Source of the DNA: Variovorax sp.
GTDB lineage: Bacteria; Pseudomonadota; Gammaproteobacteria; Burkholderiales; Burkholderiaceae_C
Length of the DNA stretch: 64,000 nt
Direction of reading: 5' to 3'
NCBI GenBank assembly: GCA_017744935.1
Contig: JAGIAI010000026.1
Location: 1 to 64,000, forward strand
Notes under the pieces: model-generated
Told to the model about the DNA's origin: nothing
Seen by the model: the letters and a program-made list of their open reading frames with translations, nothing else
Databases searched by the model: none
Shown: positions 9,505 to 18,536 of the stretch, piece by piece
Layout of the letters: the number at the start of each line of letters is the position of its first letter
Numbering within the stretch: the stretch's first letter is position 1
Made by a program: the position numbers and the translations under genes

Positions 9505-10482
9505 TCAGTCGGTTCGCTTCTTCACGGCGTCGTAGGCGTCGATGATCCGCGCCACCAGCGGATGGCGCACCACGTCCGCGCTCGTGAAGTGCGTGATCGC
9601 GATGCCGTTCACACGCTTCAGGACGCGCTCGGCATCGATCAGTCCGCTCAACTGACCCTTCGGCAGATCGATCTGGCTGACGTCACCGGTGACCACCGCC
9701 TTGGCACCGAAGCCGATGCGCGTGAGGAACATCTTCATCTGCTCCGGCGTGGTGTTTTGCGCTTCGTCGAGGATCACGAACGCGTTGTTGAGCGTGCGGC
9801 CACGCATGAAGGCCAGCGGCGCGATTTCGAGTGCGTTGCGCTCGAAGGCCTTCTGGACGCGGTCGAAGCCCATCAGGTCGTACAGAGCGTCGTAGAGCGG
9901 CCGGAGATAGGGGTCGACTTTCTGCGTCAGATCGCCCGGCAGAAAGCCGAGCCGTTCGCCGGCCTCGACCGCAGGGCGTGTCAGCACGATGCGCTGGACG
10001 GCGCTGCGTTCCAGTGCGTCCACTGCGCTCGCCACGGCCAGGTAGGTCTTGCCAGTGCCGGCAGGGCCGATGCCCAGCGTGATGTCGTGGCTCGCGATGT
10101 TCTGCAAATACACGCTCTGGTTCGGCGTGCGTGCCCGCAGGTCGGAGCGCCGCGTGGCGAGGATGACGGCGCCGTCATCCGCCTCGGTCATCGAGCCGTC
10201 GCCGGCCAGCGTGAGTTGGACCACCGCCGCATCGATCGGCCGCTGCGCGATTTCATAGAGCGCCTGCAGCACATCCATGGCGCGCTGTGCATTCGCCTTG
10301 GCGCCGTCGACCTTGAACTGCTCGTGCCGGTGCGCGATCTTGACGTTGAGTGCTTCCTCGATGCGCCGCAGGTTCGCGTCGAGCGGGCCGCAAAGGTGGC
10401 CCAGGCGCGTGTTGTTGGGCGGGGCGAAGGTGTGTCGCAGAATCACGCGAGTTTCATTTTCAAAAGCGAGAAGGGCACCCAT
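9505..10482 (-). CDS. PhoH-like ATPase (YbeZ)
   Basis: A 325-residue cytoplasmic P-loop ATPase that works with YbeY. The N-terminal KH-like region ([19 protein letters not shown]) is followed by Walker [12 protein letters not shown] (about 145) and Walker [11 protein letters not shown] (about 240). The start at 10482 ([13 protein letters not shown]) fits homologue length. Longer in-frame starts exist at 10503 (ATG) and 10518 (TTG), but they would run into ruvA. With the 10482 start, its ATG and the ruvA ATG overlap in the palindrome CATG. Confidence 0.9.
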   Translation of the reverse strand: MGALLAFENETRVILRHTFAPPNNTRLGHLCGPLDANLRRIEEALNVKIAHRHEQFKVDGAKANAQRAMDVLQALYEIAQRPIDAAVVQLTLAGDGSMTEADDGAVILATRRSDLRARTPNQSVYLQNIASHDITLGIGPAGTGKTYLAVASAVDALERSAVQRIVLTRPAVEAGERLGFLPGDLTQKVDPYLRPLYDALYDLMGFDRVQKAFERNALEIAPLAFMRGRTLNNAFVILDEAQNTTPEQMKMFLTRIGFGAKAVVTGDVSQIDLPKGQLSGLIDAERVLKRVNGIAITHFTSADVVRHPLVARIIDAYDAVKKRTD

Positions 10483-11053
10483 GATAGGCAAACTCACCGG
10501 CATCCTGGCCGAACGCAATCCCCCGCAGATCGTGGTGGACTGCCATGGCGTCGGCTACGAGGTGGATGTGCCCATGAGCACCTTCTACAACCTGCCGGCG
10601 GCCGGCGAGCGGGTTTCGCTGCTGACCCATTTCGTGGTGCGCGAGGACGCGCAGATCCTGTACGGCTTCGCAACCGCGACGGAGCGCGCGGCTTTTCGGC
10701 AGTTGATCAAGATTTCCGGGGTGGGTCCGCGCACCGCCCTGGGCGTGCTCAGCGGCATGAGCGTGAGCGAGTTGTCGCAGGCGATCACGCTTCAGGAAGC
10801 AGGGCGACTGGTGAAGATCCCCGGCATCGGCAAGAAGACCGCCGAACGACTTCTGCTCGAACTCAAGGGCAAGCTCGGTGCCGATATCGCGCTGCCCGCG
10901 CATGCAGCCACAGACAACCAGGCGGACATCCTGCAGGCGCTGGTCGCGCTGGGCTACAGCGACAAGGAAGCCGCCGCGGCGCTCAAGGCCCTGCCGAAGG
11001 ACATCGCGGTGGGCGAGGGGATCAAGCTGGCCTTGCGGGCGCTCGCCAAATAG
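10481..11053 (+). CDS. ruvA: Holliday junction branch migration protein RuvA
   Basis: A 190-residue protein that binds four-way DNA junctions as a tetramer and loads RuvB. It has the N-terminal OB fold ([20 protein letters not shown]), two helix-hairpin-helix motifs ([33 protein letters not shown]) and a C-terminal RuvB-binding domain. AGAAGGG lies just before the ATG. It is separated from ruvB by a small membrane-protein gene on the other strand, so the pair is not a simple operon here. Confidence 0.96.
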   Translation: MIGKLTGILAERNPPQIVVDCHGVGYEVDVPMSTFYNLPAAGERVSLLTHFVVREDAQILYGFATATERAAFRQLIKISGVGPRTALGVLSGMSVSELSQAITLQEAGRLVKIPGIGKKTAERLLLELKGKLGADIALPAHAATDNQADILQALVALGYSDKEAAAALKALPKDIAVGEGIKLALRALAK

Positions 11054-11065
11054 CGGAGCTGCCGC

Positions 11066-11499
11066 TCAGCGCCAGTCCTGCACCGCAAGGGCCAGCGCGA
11101 ACATCACGGTCTGCACCGTCACCGCCATACCGTGCCGCTGCATCAGTTGGCGGGCAAGAAGCACCCGTTCGGCCAGTGGGCGTGAAGGATCGGCGGGGCG
11201 CCGCAGTCCAGCCTATCGAGTGCGCGGTCGAGGCTGTCCAGCGAACCGATGGCGTCTCGTGCGAGCGCCTCGTACATCCCGGCGTCGAGCCGCAAACGCA
11301 GCGCCAGGTAGCGTTCGAGCAGGCCGACCAAAGCCACCACTGCGTAGGCTCCCCATGACACCGAGGGCAGCGAGCGGCCCGTCAGCGCGAGCACCAGTCC
11401 GGCGATGAATGAAAGCGCCAGCCCCCAGTTGGCGAGCATTCCGCTGGCGCGCAAGAGACCGGCCGTGGCGGCGCACAGCGCGCGATCGTTGTCATTCAT
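11066..11499 (-). pseudogene. Small membrane protein, frameshifted
   Basis: The frame from the ATG at 11499 (MNDNDRALCAATAGLLRA) gives two hydrophobic segments (about 20-60) and then LRLRLDAGMYEALARDAIG. After base 11213 it drifts into a short tail ending at 11143. One frame over, the sequence reads AGLRRPADPSRPLAERVLLA and then a hydrophobic end to the stop at 11066. Adding one base to the CC at 11212-11213 joins both halves into about 144 residues. I do not recognise the family. It is either a sequencing error in a short homopolymer or a real single-base loss. It sits between ruvA and ruvB on the opposite strand. Confidence 0.6.
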
Positions 11500-11601
11500 G
11501 CTGGTGATCGACAAGGTACTGGCCCCTTCACGGTGGCGCATTCTGCCGCATGCGCGCGTGGCCGGGCGGCCGACTAAACTGCTCGCTCAGCCCGCAAGCC
11601 C

Positions 11602-12657
11602 ATGACCATCCAGACCGACGATTTCGCCCCGGCACCCCAGCGCGTGGTGTCCGCTGCGCCCGCCTCCCCCAATGAAGAAGCGATTGAACGCGCGTTGCGG
11701 CCCAAGCTGCTCGACGAATACGTTGGCCAGGCCAAGGTACGAGAACAGCTGGAGATCTTCATCGGCGCGGCGCGGCACCGGCAGGAAGCGCTGGACCATG
11801 TGCTGCTCTTCGGCCCCCCGGGGCTCGGCAAGACGACGCTGTCCCACATCATCGCGGCCGAACTCGGCGTGAACCTGCGGCAGACCTCCGGGCCGGTGCT
11901 CGAGAAACCCAAGGACCTCGCGGCGCTCCTCACCAACCTCGAGCGCAACGACGTGCTCTTCATCGACGAGATCCATCGGCTTTCGCCGGTGGTGGAGGAA
12001 ATCCTCTACCCCGCGCTGGAGGACTACCAGATCGACATCATGATCGGCGAGGGCCCCGCGGCGCGCAGCATCAAGCTCGACCTTCAGCCGTTCACTCTCG
12101 TCGGAGCGACCACCCGTGCGGGCATGTTGACCAACCCGCTGCGCGATCGCTTCGGCATCGTCGCGCGGCTCGAGTTCTATACGGCCGAGGAGCTGGCGCG
12201 CATCGTCCATCGCAGCGCGGGCCTGCTCGGGGTGCCGGCGGACGAAGCCGGCGGCCTGGAAATCGCCCGCCGTTCGCGCGGCACGCCACGTATCGCCAAC
12301 CGGCTTCTACGCCGCGTGCGCGACTACGCGCAGGTCAAGAGCGACGGCCGTATCACTGCCGATGTGGCGCACAAGGCGCTGGCCATGCTCGACGTCGATC
12401 CGCAGGGCTTCGACCTGATGGACCGCAAGCTGCTCGAAGCCGTCATCCATCGCTTCGACGGCGGCCCGGTTGGCCTCGACAACATCGCGGCGAGCATCGG
12501 CGAGGAGGCGGGCACGATCGAGGACGTGATCGAGCCTTATCTGATCCAGCAGGGCTACCTGCAGCGCACGCCGCGCGGCCGCATCGCGACGCTCGCGGCC
12601 TACCGGCATCTCGGCGTTGCGGCGCCTCAGCGTGACGGAGACATGTTCGGGAGCTGA
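11602..12657 (+). CDS. ruvB: Holliday junction branch migration helicase RuvB
   Basis: A 351-residue AAA+ ATPase motor for branch migration. It has Walker [11 protein letters not shown] (about residue 75), Walker B FIDEIHRL (about 125), sensor 1 GATTRAGML, the arginine finger region PLRDRFGI, and a C-terminal winged helix (YLQRTPRGR). Full length. Its last 31 bases overlap the end of the convergent hydroxylase-lysoplasmalogenase gene. Confidence 0.97.
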   Translation: MTIQTDDFAPAPQRVVSAAPASPNEEAIERALRPKLLDEYVGQAKVREQLEIFIGAARHRQEALDHVLLFGPPGLGKTTLSHIIAAELGVNLRQTSGPVLEKPKDLAALLTNLERNDVLFIDEIHRLSPVVEEILYPALEDYQIDIMIGEGPAARSIKLDLQPFTLVGATTRAGMLTNPLRDRFGIVARLEFYTAEELARIVHRSAGLLGVPADEAGGLEIARRSRGTPRIANRLLRRVRDYAQVKSDGRITADVAHKALAMLDVDPQGFDLMDRKLLEAVIHRFDGGPVGLDNIAASIGEEAGTIEDVIEPYLIQQGYLQRTPRGRIATLAAYRHLGVAAPQRDGDMFGS

Positions 12658-14393
12658 CCGGGCACCTGTTCGCCGGCCGCATGCACATTGGCCGCAATCA
12701 GCCACTGTGCCGCGTAGTAGGTCGCAAGCACCCACAGCGACGCCGCCGGCAACGGCAGGACGAATCGATTGGTCGCCAGCAGCGAGTCGCTCAGCATGAA
12801 GAAGCAGGCGCCGACGGCGACCTTGAGTGACGACGGATCGCCAACGACCGCCGCACGCCCGATGGCCTGCGCCGCCATGCACGCGATCACCACCACGTAG
12901 AGGCCGACCGGAACGCGCAGCCCGCCCGGCAGTCCGCCCCACCACAGGAACGCATACATGACCGCACCGATGCCGAGCGTCGCGGCCAGCGCCTGGGTGC
13001 GCGGAAACAGGCCGACACCCTTCGCGAAGAGCCCGATATAGGCCAGGTGCGCGAGCAGGAAACACACGAGCCCCGACACGAAGAACTGCGGCCACATCAG
13101 CAGAACATCGCCTGCAAGCGAGGCGACGAGCCCCGCGAGCAACAACGACGAAATGTTTCCCGGCGCGTCGAGCGAGCGGAGGCGCTTCGCGGCAAAGCCG
13201 ATGAGCACGACGAGCGCGAGGGGCTTGAACACCGAATGAAGCGCCCCGATGCCCAAGGCGCCGCTGGCCGTCGCCAGTGCGGCCGCGTCCACGAAGAGAA
13301 CCTCCGCCACGGTCAGCCGGCCCTGCAACGACGCGCCCGTCGCCCACAGCCCCGCGGTCAGTGCCGTGAGCCACACCACCGAAGTGGTGAGCGGCAGCGC
13401 GTCCGAGAACCACAGGAAAGCGATGGCGCCCGCGAGCAGCGCCACAAACTGCGCGGCAGCGAAAGCCCGGACGCCGCTGGACGCCGCCGGGTCGTAACGC
13501 TGCACCTGCCCGATGTCGAAGGCCGGCTTGGGATCGATCGCCGCCAGGTCCTCCGGCCGCCAGCCGGGCGGCTTGATCCAGACGCGCAGCTTGTCGCTCC
13601 ACCTGCGGGTGCGCCAGCTGTCGCGCGCGAGTGCCCAGTAGACCTCGGCGTTGGCCCAGATCGGATCCCAGCTCCGCAGCGGGCTGCGTGTGCCGTAGAC
13701 GCAGGGCTCGTCTTCTTCCTTGAAGGTGCCGAAGAGACGATCCCAGACGATGAGGACCCCGCCGTAATTGCGATCGATGTAGCGGTCGTTGACCGCGTGA
13801 TGCACACGGTGGTTCGACGGCGAACAGAACCAGCGGTCGAACCAGCCGAGCTTGCCGACCTGCTCGGTGTGCACCCAGAACTGGTAGAGCAGGTCGATGA
13901 GCGCGACCACGCCGAAGACCAGTGGCGGCACGCCCGCGATTGCCATCGGCAGGTAGAAGATCCAGCCGAACAGTGCACCGCTCGAGGTCTGCCGCAGTGC
14001 GGTCGAGAGGTTGTAGTGCTGGCTCTGGTGATGCACCACGTGCGCGGCCCACAGCACCGCGCTTTCATGGCCGAAGCGGTGCAGCCAGTAGTAGCAGAGG
14101 TCGTAGAAGACCAGCGCCAGCAGCCAGCCGTACCACTGCATCCAGAAATGTTCGTTGGGGAAGAGCGCGAAGGCCGACCAGCAGGCGGTGTAGATGCCGA
14201 TGCGCAGCAGCCCGGTGAGGACCGCGCTGATCTGGCTCAGGATGCCGAGCCCGAGGCTGTTGATCGTGTCGGGCAGGCGGTAGGTGTCGTGGCCTGTCCC
14301 GAGCTTCGCGCGGCGGCGGCCGACGAAGAATTCGATCCCGATCAGCAGGAAGAAGATGGGTGTTGCGAGAACGATGATCTGGCCGGGGCGCAT
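12627..14393 (-). CDS. Fusion: sterol-desaturase/alkylglycerol-monooxygenase-type hydroxylase + YhhN lysoplasmalogenase domain
   Basis: A 588-residue integral membrane protein with two recognisable halves. The N-terminal half (about 1-330) is a fatty acid hydroxylase/sterol desaturase domain with di-iron histidine clusters: [17 protein letters not shown] and, further on, HRVHHAVN. This family includes alkylglycerol monooxygenase, which cuts ether lipids. The C-terminal half (about 370-580) is a YhhN/TMEM86 domain, recognisable by [25 protein letters not shown] and [12 protein letters not shown]; characterised members are lysoplasmalogenases that cut vinyl-ether lysolipids. Both halves act on ether lipids in their known families, so a role in ether-lipid turnover is inferred. 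It is divergent from the lipid phosphatase-glycosyltransferase pair. Confidence 0.82.
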   Translation of the reverse strand: MRPGQIIVLATPIFFLLIGIEFFVGRRRAKLGTGHDTYRLPDTINSLGLGILSQISAVLTGLLRIGIYTACWSAFALFPNEHFWMQWYGWLLALVFYDLCYYWLHRFGHESAVLWAAHVVHHQSQHYNLSTALRQTSSGALFGWIFYLPMAIAGVPPLVFGVVALIDLLYQFWVHTEQVGKLGWFDRWFCSPSNHRVHHAVNDRYIDRNYGGVLIVWDRLFGTFKEEDEPCVYGTRSPLRSWDPIWANAEVYWALARDSWRTRRWSDKLRVWIKPPGWRPEDLAAIDPKPAFDIGQVQRYDPAASSGVRAFAAAQFVALLAGAIAFLWFSDALPLTTSVVWLTALTAGLWATGASLQGRLTVAEVLFVDAAALATASGALGIGALHSVFKPLALVVLIGFAAKRLRSLDAPGNISSLLLAGLVASLAGDVLLMWPQFFVSGLVCFLLAHLAYIGLFAKGVGLFPRTQALAATLGIGAVMYAFLWWGGLPGGLRVPVGLYVVVIACMAAQAIGRAAVVGDPSSLKVAVGACFFMLSDSLLATNRFVLPLPAASLWVLATYYAAQWLIAANVHAAGEQVPGQLPNMSPSR

Positions 14394-14414
14394 GAGCTCG
14401 ATTGTCCCGGTCGG

Positions 14415-14443
14415 CGGTCATGTCTCCGTCACTGCAGCGTCAT
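14415..14443 (+). promoter_or_regulatory. Predicted Pho box array 1 (three half-sites)
   Basis: Three 7-base direct repeats, CGGTCAT, CCGTCAC and GCGTCAT, start at 14415, 14426 and 14437, exactly 11 bases apart. This is the spacing and sequence type of PhoB half-sites (consensus CTGTCAT with 4-base spacers). The array lies between the hydroxylase gene and the phosphoesterase gene and is oriented towards the latter. Predicted only. Confidence 0.55.
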
Positions 14444-14484
14444 GGTTTGCCCCAAGACGGGGCCTTCGCGGCGGTGTCGTCGGC

Positions 14485-14513
14485 GCGTCATCGTGCTGCC
14501 ATGACCTCGTCAT
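14485..14513 (+). promoter_or_regulatory. Predicted Pho box array 2 (three half-sites)
   Basis: GCGTCAT, CTGCCAT and TCGTCAT start at 14485, 14496 and 14507, again exactly 11 bases apart. Each matches the PhoB half-site CTGTCAT at five or six of seven positions. The array ends 24 bases before the phosphoesterase ATG, which is close for an activator site, so array 1 may be the main one. Confidence 0.5.
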
Positions 14514-14537
14514 GGGCGGCTGCGAACGTGCAGGGCC

Positions 14538-15416
14538 ATGCAAAGAGATGACGCTTTTCTACGCGCATGGAGCGACGGGATCCCGCAGATCCCGGATGCT
14601 GACGAGGCGGACTTCACCCGGCCCGTGCAGCGCTTCCGTACCCTGTGGATCTCCGACCTGCACCTGGGCACGCCCGGCTGCCAGGCGCGGATGCTCCTGG
14701 ACTTCCTGAAGCACACCGAGTGCGAGACGCTGTTTCTCGTCGGTGACATCATCGACGGCTGGCAGCTCAAGCGTCACTGGTACTGGCCGCAGGCCCACAA
14801 CGATGTCATCCAGAAGCTGCTGCGCAAGGCGCGCAAGGGCACGCGGGTGATCTTCATTCCGGGCAACCACGATGAGTTCGCGCGCAAGTACCTGAACCAC
14901 AACTTCGGCGGTATCGACGTCGCGGACGAGTGGATCCACGAGACTGCCGACGGCCGCAAGCTCTGGATCATGCACGGCGACCTGTTCGACGGCGTGATCC
15001 AGTGCGCGAAGTGGCTGGCGCACGTCGGCGACTCGCTCTACGAGTTCACCCTCAAGCTCAACCGCCATCTCAATTCGATGCGGGCGCGCCTGGGGTTGCC
15101 GTACTGGTCGCTGTCCAAGTACCTGAAGCTGAAGGTCAAGCGCGCGGTCAGCTATGTCGGCGATTTCGAGAACGCCGTGGCCCGCGAGGCTCGCCGGCGC
15201 GGCGTGCACGGCGTGGTGTGCGGACACATTCATCACGCCGAACTGCGCGACATCGACGGCATCCTGTATGCGAACGATGGCGACTGGGTCGAGAGCCTGA
15301 CCGCGCTCGCAGAGCAGGTGGACGGGACGCTCGAGATCCTGCATTGGACTGACCAGATGCCCGTCTCGACGCAGTCCGGGCGTGCATCGTCGCGTCGGGA
15401 GCCGGTGCACGCATGA
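14538..15416 (+). CDS. LpxH/PlcP-like metallophosphoesterase (predicted phospholipid phosphodiesterase)
   Basis: A 292-residue calcineurin-like phosphoesterase with the full metal-ligand set: ISDLHLG (about 37-43), GDIIDGW (about 70), PGNHDEF (about 111), MHGD (about 144) and CGHIHH (about 228). The family contains LpxH, which cleaves UDP-diacylglucosamine, and PlcP, which removes phospholipid head groups under phosphate starvation. PlcP is favoured because its stop overlaps the start of a diacylglycerol-type glycosyltransferase (ATGA) and Pho-box-like repeats lie upstream. That assignment is an inference; LpxH activity cannot be excluded. Confidence 0.82.
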   Translation: MQRDDAFLRAWSDGIPQIPDADEADFTRPVQRFRTLWISDLHLGTPGCQARMLLDFLKHTECETLFLVGDIIDGWQLKRHWYWPQAHNDVIQKLLRKARKGTRVIFIPGNHDEFARKYLNHNFGGIDVADEWIHETADGRKLWIMHGDLFDGVIQCAKWLAHVGDSLYEFTLKLNRHLNSMRARLGLPYWSLSKYLKLKVKRAVSYVGDFENAVAREARRRGVHGVVCGHIHHAELRDIDGILYANDGDWVESLTALAEQVDGTLEILHWTDQMPVSTQSGRASSRREPVHA

Positions 15417-16552
15417 GAGCGACGCGTACCGTCGACCTGGTGTACTTCAATGCCGGCGGCGGTCATCGCGCCTCTGCCCTGGCACTCGAGTCGGCGATCC
15501 GGCGCGCGGGCCTGCCGTGGACGGTGCGGCTGGTCAACCTGCGCGAAGTGCTCGACCCCAAGGATGGGTTCCGCCGACTGACCGGCATGGACCCGGAGGA
15601 CGTCTACAACAAGCGCCTGGCACGAGGGTGGACGCTCGGGCTCGCACAGGAGCTCAAGCTGTTGCAGGGAATGATCCGTTGGTGCCACACGACACTGGTG
15701 CGGCAGTTGCAGGAGCATTGGCTGGCGACCGAGCCGGACATGGTCGTGTCCCTGATCCCGAATTTCAATCGCGCGCTCTGCGAAGCGTTGGCGTCGACAC
15801 TGCCGGGCGTGCCCTATGTGACGGTCCTGACCGATCTGGCCGACCATCCGCCGAATTTCTGGATCGAAGAGGGGCTGGACCAGGACCTGATCTGCGGCTC
15901 CGCCAAGGCAGTGGCGCAGGCGCTGGCCGCCGGCCATCCACGGGATCGGATCCACGCCAGCTCGGGGATGATCATTCGCGCGTCCTTCTATGACGAGCCG
16001 CCGGTCGACCGCAATGCCGAGCGCGCGAAGCTGGGCCTCGACCCCGACCGGCCGACGGGCATCGTGCTTTTTGGCGGGCAGGGCTCGAAGGCCATGCTCG
16101 GCATTGCCAAACGCCTTCCCGACACGCAGCTCATCCTGGCCTGCGGTCACAACAACAAGCTGGCCGACGCCCTGCGCGAACTGCCTGCCCGCGCGCCGCG
16201 TCTCGTGCTCGGCTTCACGCCCGACGTCCCTCGCTATATGGCGCTGGCGGATTTCTTCATCGGCAAGCCGGGCCCCGGCAGTCTCAGTGAAGCGGTCCAG
16301 ATGGAGCTGCCGGTGATCGTGGTGCGCAACCGCTGGACGTTGCCGCAGGAGCGCTACAACACCGAATGGGTGCGGGAGCATGGCGTGGGGGTGGTGTGCA
16401 GCAACTTTACCAAGGTGGACGAGGCGGTCGCCGAACTCGTCCGGAACCTGGGTCGCTGCAAATCCGCGACGCGCAAGATGCAGAACCGTGCCCTGTTCGA
16501 GCTTCCCGTCATGCTCGAAGGGATCCTGTCGCGTGCGGAGCGGCCGTTGTAG
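15413..16552 (+). CDS. MGDG synthase-like (GT28 family) glycosyltransferase
   Basis: A 379-residue GT-B glycosyltransferase of the MurG/monogalactosyldiacylglycerol synthase type. The N-terminal YFNAGGGHRASALALESAI is the family acceptor/lipid-side signature, and the C-terminal donor-binding region contains DFFIGKPGPGSLSEAVQMEL (about 282-301). It should add a sugar from a nucleotide donor to diacylglycerol at the inner membrane. The start overlaps the phosphoesterase stop (ATGA). With that gene it forms a pair expected to turn phospholipid into diacylglycerol and then glycolipid. Confidence 0.85.
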   Translation: MRATRTVDLVYFNAGGGHRASALALESAIRRAGLPWTVRLVNLREVLDPKDGFRRLTGMDPEDVYNKRLARGWTLGLAQELKLLQGMIRWCHTTLVRQLQEHWLATEPDMVVSLIPNFNRALCEALASTLPGVPYVTVLTDLADHPPNFWIEEGLDQDLICGSAKAVAQALAAGHPRDRIHASSGMIIRASFYDEPPVDRNAERAKLGLDPDRPTGIVLFGGQGSKAMLGIAKRLPDTQLILACGHNNKLADALRELPARAPRLVLGFTPDVPRYMALADFFIGKPGPGSLSEAVQMELPVIVVRNRWTLPQERYNTEWVREHGVGVVCSNFTKVDEAVAELVRNLGRCKSATRKMQNRALFELPVMLEGILSRAERPL

Positions 16553-16704
16553 GGGGCGTCCGTGGCACCAGTCGGTTTGTAGTCGATAGAGTTACTTTTT
16601 CGCGACAGATCGGGGTTTCGGTAGTACTTTGAGTTTACATATCGGTTACAGTCCGCGCATCGGCGTCGGCCAGGTTTCAGGCCCGCAACTTCGAGGAAAA
16701 GACT

Positions 16705-16902
16705 GTGAGAAAAGCATCCTGGTTCGTGGCGGCAAGTTTCCTGGCGATGGCTGCACTCCTCGGCGGCTGCACGGGCGGAAGCGATGCCACTTCGGCCTCG
16801 GCGACGACGACCGCGCCTGCCACCAAGAATCTCGTGATCGTGACCTGGCGGCCGGTGGACAAGACCGCCGAGTTCCTCAGCGCCTGGCGCGCCAAGGAAT
16901 AG
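16705..16902 (+). CDS. Small lipoprotein
   Basis: A 65-residue protein starting at GTG, with GAGGAAAA (16692-16699) as ribosome binding site. The signal peptide ends in the lipobox ALLGGC (Cys 22), followed by a Ser/Thr/Ala-rich linker and a short tail LVIVTWRPVDKTAEFLSAWR. It should be acylated and exported. Function unknown; no close neighbour explains it. The 150 bases before it have no gene and probably contain its promoter. Confidence 0.65.
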   Translation: MRKASWFVAASFLAMAALLGGCTGGSDATSASATTTAPATKNLVIVTWRPVDKTAEFLSAWRAKE

Positions 16903-16958
16903 CCGCCGCAGCAGCAGGGAGTCGCGCACCGGAACTTGCCCTCGCAAGCGTCGATCGG

Positions 16959-17612
16959 ATGGCCATGCGCAAAGCCTGCCCGGATTCCCCTCTTCGTCTG
17001 CAGCGCCGGCTTGTGGCCGCCGCTCTGATCGGAATTCCCGCCCTCTGGCTTGGGGTGCGGGCGCAGTCACCGCCTCAGCGCCGGATGTTGACGCCAGCAC
17101 AGACTGAAGGCCCGTTCTACCCCGTCGAGATTCCGAAGGATTCGGATTACGACCTCCTGCGCAATGGGAATCGCCCTCCCTATGGCGGCGGGCACCCTGC
17201 CTGGGTCGATGGCACCGTGACGGACATCGCCGGCCGGCCGGTTGCCGGTGCGCAGGTCGAGATCTGGCAGTGCGACGATCAGGGGCACTATCACCACCCG
17301 GGCGACGGCGATCGTGCGGACGCAGGGTTCCAGGGTTTCGGTCGCGTGACGGTCGGTGCCGACGGCCGTTACCGCTTCCACACGATCCGGCCGGTTCCCT
17401 ACAGCGGCCGCACCGCCCATATCCACGTGAAGGTGAAGCTCGACCGGCGCGAACTGCTGACGACACAGCTCTACGTGGCGGGCGATCCCGGCAATGCGCA
17501 CGACGGGATATGGCGCAGCCTCGACGAATCAGCCCGTGCCGCGGTGACGATGCCGTTCACGGCCGGCCCGGATGGCCTGCAGGCGCATTTCCCGATCGTT
17601 GTCGGGGCCTGA
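16959..17612 (+). CDS. Secreted intradiol ring-cleavage dioxygenase-like protein
   Basis: A 217-residue protein of the protocatechuate 3,4-dioxygenase/catechol 1,2-dioxygenase fold. The non-haem iron ligands expected for the family (two Tyr, two His) are present in QCDDQGHYHHPGD and PVPYSGRTAHIHVKV. An N-terminal hydrophobic segment (about 12-30: LVAAALIGIPALWLGV) suggests export, as in many single-subunit members. Start at ATG 16959 (ATG 16965 is also possible). No aromatic catabolism genes lie next to it, so the substrate is unknown. Confidence 0.85.
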   Translation: MAMRKACPDSPLRLQRRLVAAALIGIPALWLGVRAQSPPQRRMLTPAQTEGPFYPVEIPKDSDYDLLRNGNRPPYGGGHPAWVDGTVTDIAGRPVAGAQVEIWQCDDQGHYHHPGDGDRADAGFQGFGRVTVGADGRYRFHTIRPVPYSGRTAHIHVKVKLDRRELLTTQLYVAGDPGNAHDGIWRSLDESARAAVTMPFTAGPDGLQAHFPIVVGA

Positions 17613-17635
17613 GCGGCAGCTCGCAGCCTGAAAAG

Positions 17636-17672
17636 AAAAAGCCCCGCAGGTCATTGACTTGCGGGGCTTTTG
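17636..17672 (+). terminator. Intrinsic terminator after the dioxygenase gene
   Basis: AAAAAGCCCCGCA and TGCGGGGCTTTT form a long stem around the loop GGTCATTGACT, with U-rich ends on both strands. It can end both the dioxygenase transcript and, from the other side, the tRNA-Met transcript. Confidence 0.85.
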
Positions 17673-17675
17673 ATT

Positions 17676-17752
17676 TGGTGGCTCTTCACGGACTCGAACC
17701 GCGGACCTGTGGATTATGATTCCATCGCTCTAACCGACTGAGCTAAAGAGCC
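17676..17752 (-). tRNA. tRNA-Met (anticodon CAU)
   Basis: The minus strand folds as a full cloverleaf: acceptor GGCTCTT/AAGAGCC, D-stem GCTC/GAGC, anticodon loop ATCATAA with CAU at 34-36, T-loop TTCGAGT, and an encoded CCA end. It lacks the initiator C1-A72 mismatch, so it is elongator Met. tRNA-Ile2 with a modified CAU cannot be fully excluded by eye. Confidence 0.93.
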
Positions 17753-17879
17753 GAGCCCGCAATTATAGCCGTTCGAATGACCCGGTTCTCGCTCTTGGTC
17801 AACTTTTACGAACTTCCGGCTCTCCCGCGGGAAACCGGCCTGCATCGCGAGCCGCGCGACCTGCGGTAAAAATCGAACG

Positions 17880-18536
17880 ATGTCTGCGACCGCCGCCATC
17901 CCGGAACGACTCGACGAAATGCCCGACGACCAGCTCATGCTGGCCTATGCGGGCGGCGATGCGTCCGCCTTCGACCTCTTGTACGCGCGCCATGAGAGCG
18001 AGCTTTTCCGATTCGTGCGCCGGCTTCTCGGCGTGCGCCTTGCCGCCGAAGTCGGCGAGGTGTTCCAGCAGACTTGGGCGCGAATCGTTGCCTCCCGCGA
18101 CACCTTCTCGCCGGAGGATGCTTCGTGGCGCATCTGGGCTTTCACGATTGCGTACGAGATGGCCATCGAGCAACTCCGTCTGAGCGGCCGGCAGGCGGTG
18201 TTCTATGCGCACGATGAGGACGGCGACGGCCTCGAGGCTGCACGCATCTTCGGCCTCGGTGCGCTTCGAGGCGGCTCTGCCGATGCGCATCCTTCCGCGG
18301 ATGAACTGGCTTTCTGGCTTGCCGCGGGGCGCCGGCTGCAGGCCTGCCTCGACGAACTGCCGGACGACCAGCGCGCCGCCTTCCTGCTTCATCACGAAGA
18401 AGGCTTCACGGTCGAGGTACTGGCCGATGCGCTGGGTGTCGACATCGAAACCGCCAGTGACCGCCTGCGGCGCGGCCTCGATCGATTGCAGGACTGCATG
18501 GAGCGATACCTGACCGTGCTGGAGCGACACGCATGA
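17880..18536 (+). CDS. ECF-family RNA polymerase sigma factor
   Basis: A 218-residue sigma-70 family protein with region 2 (DLLYARHESELFRFVRRLL ... EVFQQTWARI, about 30-80) and region 4 (LDELPDDQRAAFLLHHEEGF ... VDIETASDRLRRGLDRL, about 155-210), the ECF two-domain layout. Region 2 and 4 are joined by a fairly long linker. Its stop overlaps the start of a membrane protein (ATGA) placed where an anti-sigma factor usually is. The target promoters are unknown. Confidence 0.88.
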   Translation: MSATAAIPERLDEMPDDQLMLAYAGGDASAFDLLYARHESELFRFVRRLLGVRLAAEVGEVFQQTWARIVASRDTFSPEDASWRIWAFTIAYEMAIEQLRLSGRQAVFYAHDEDGDGLEAARIFGLGALRGGSADAHPSADELAFWLAAGRRLQACLDELPDDQRAAFLLHHEEGFTVEVLADALGVDIETASDRLRRGLDRLQDCMERYLTVLERHA

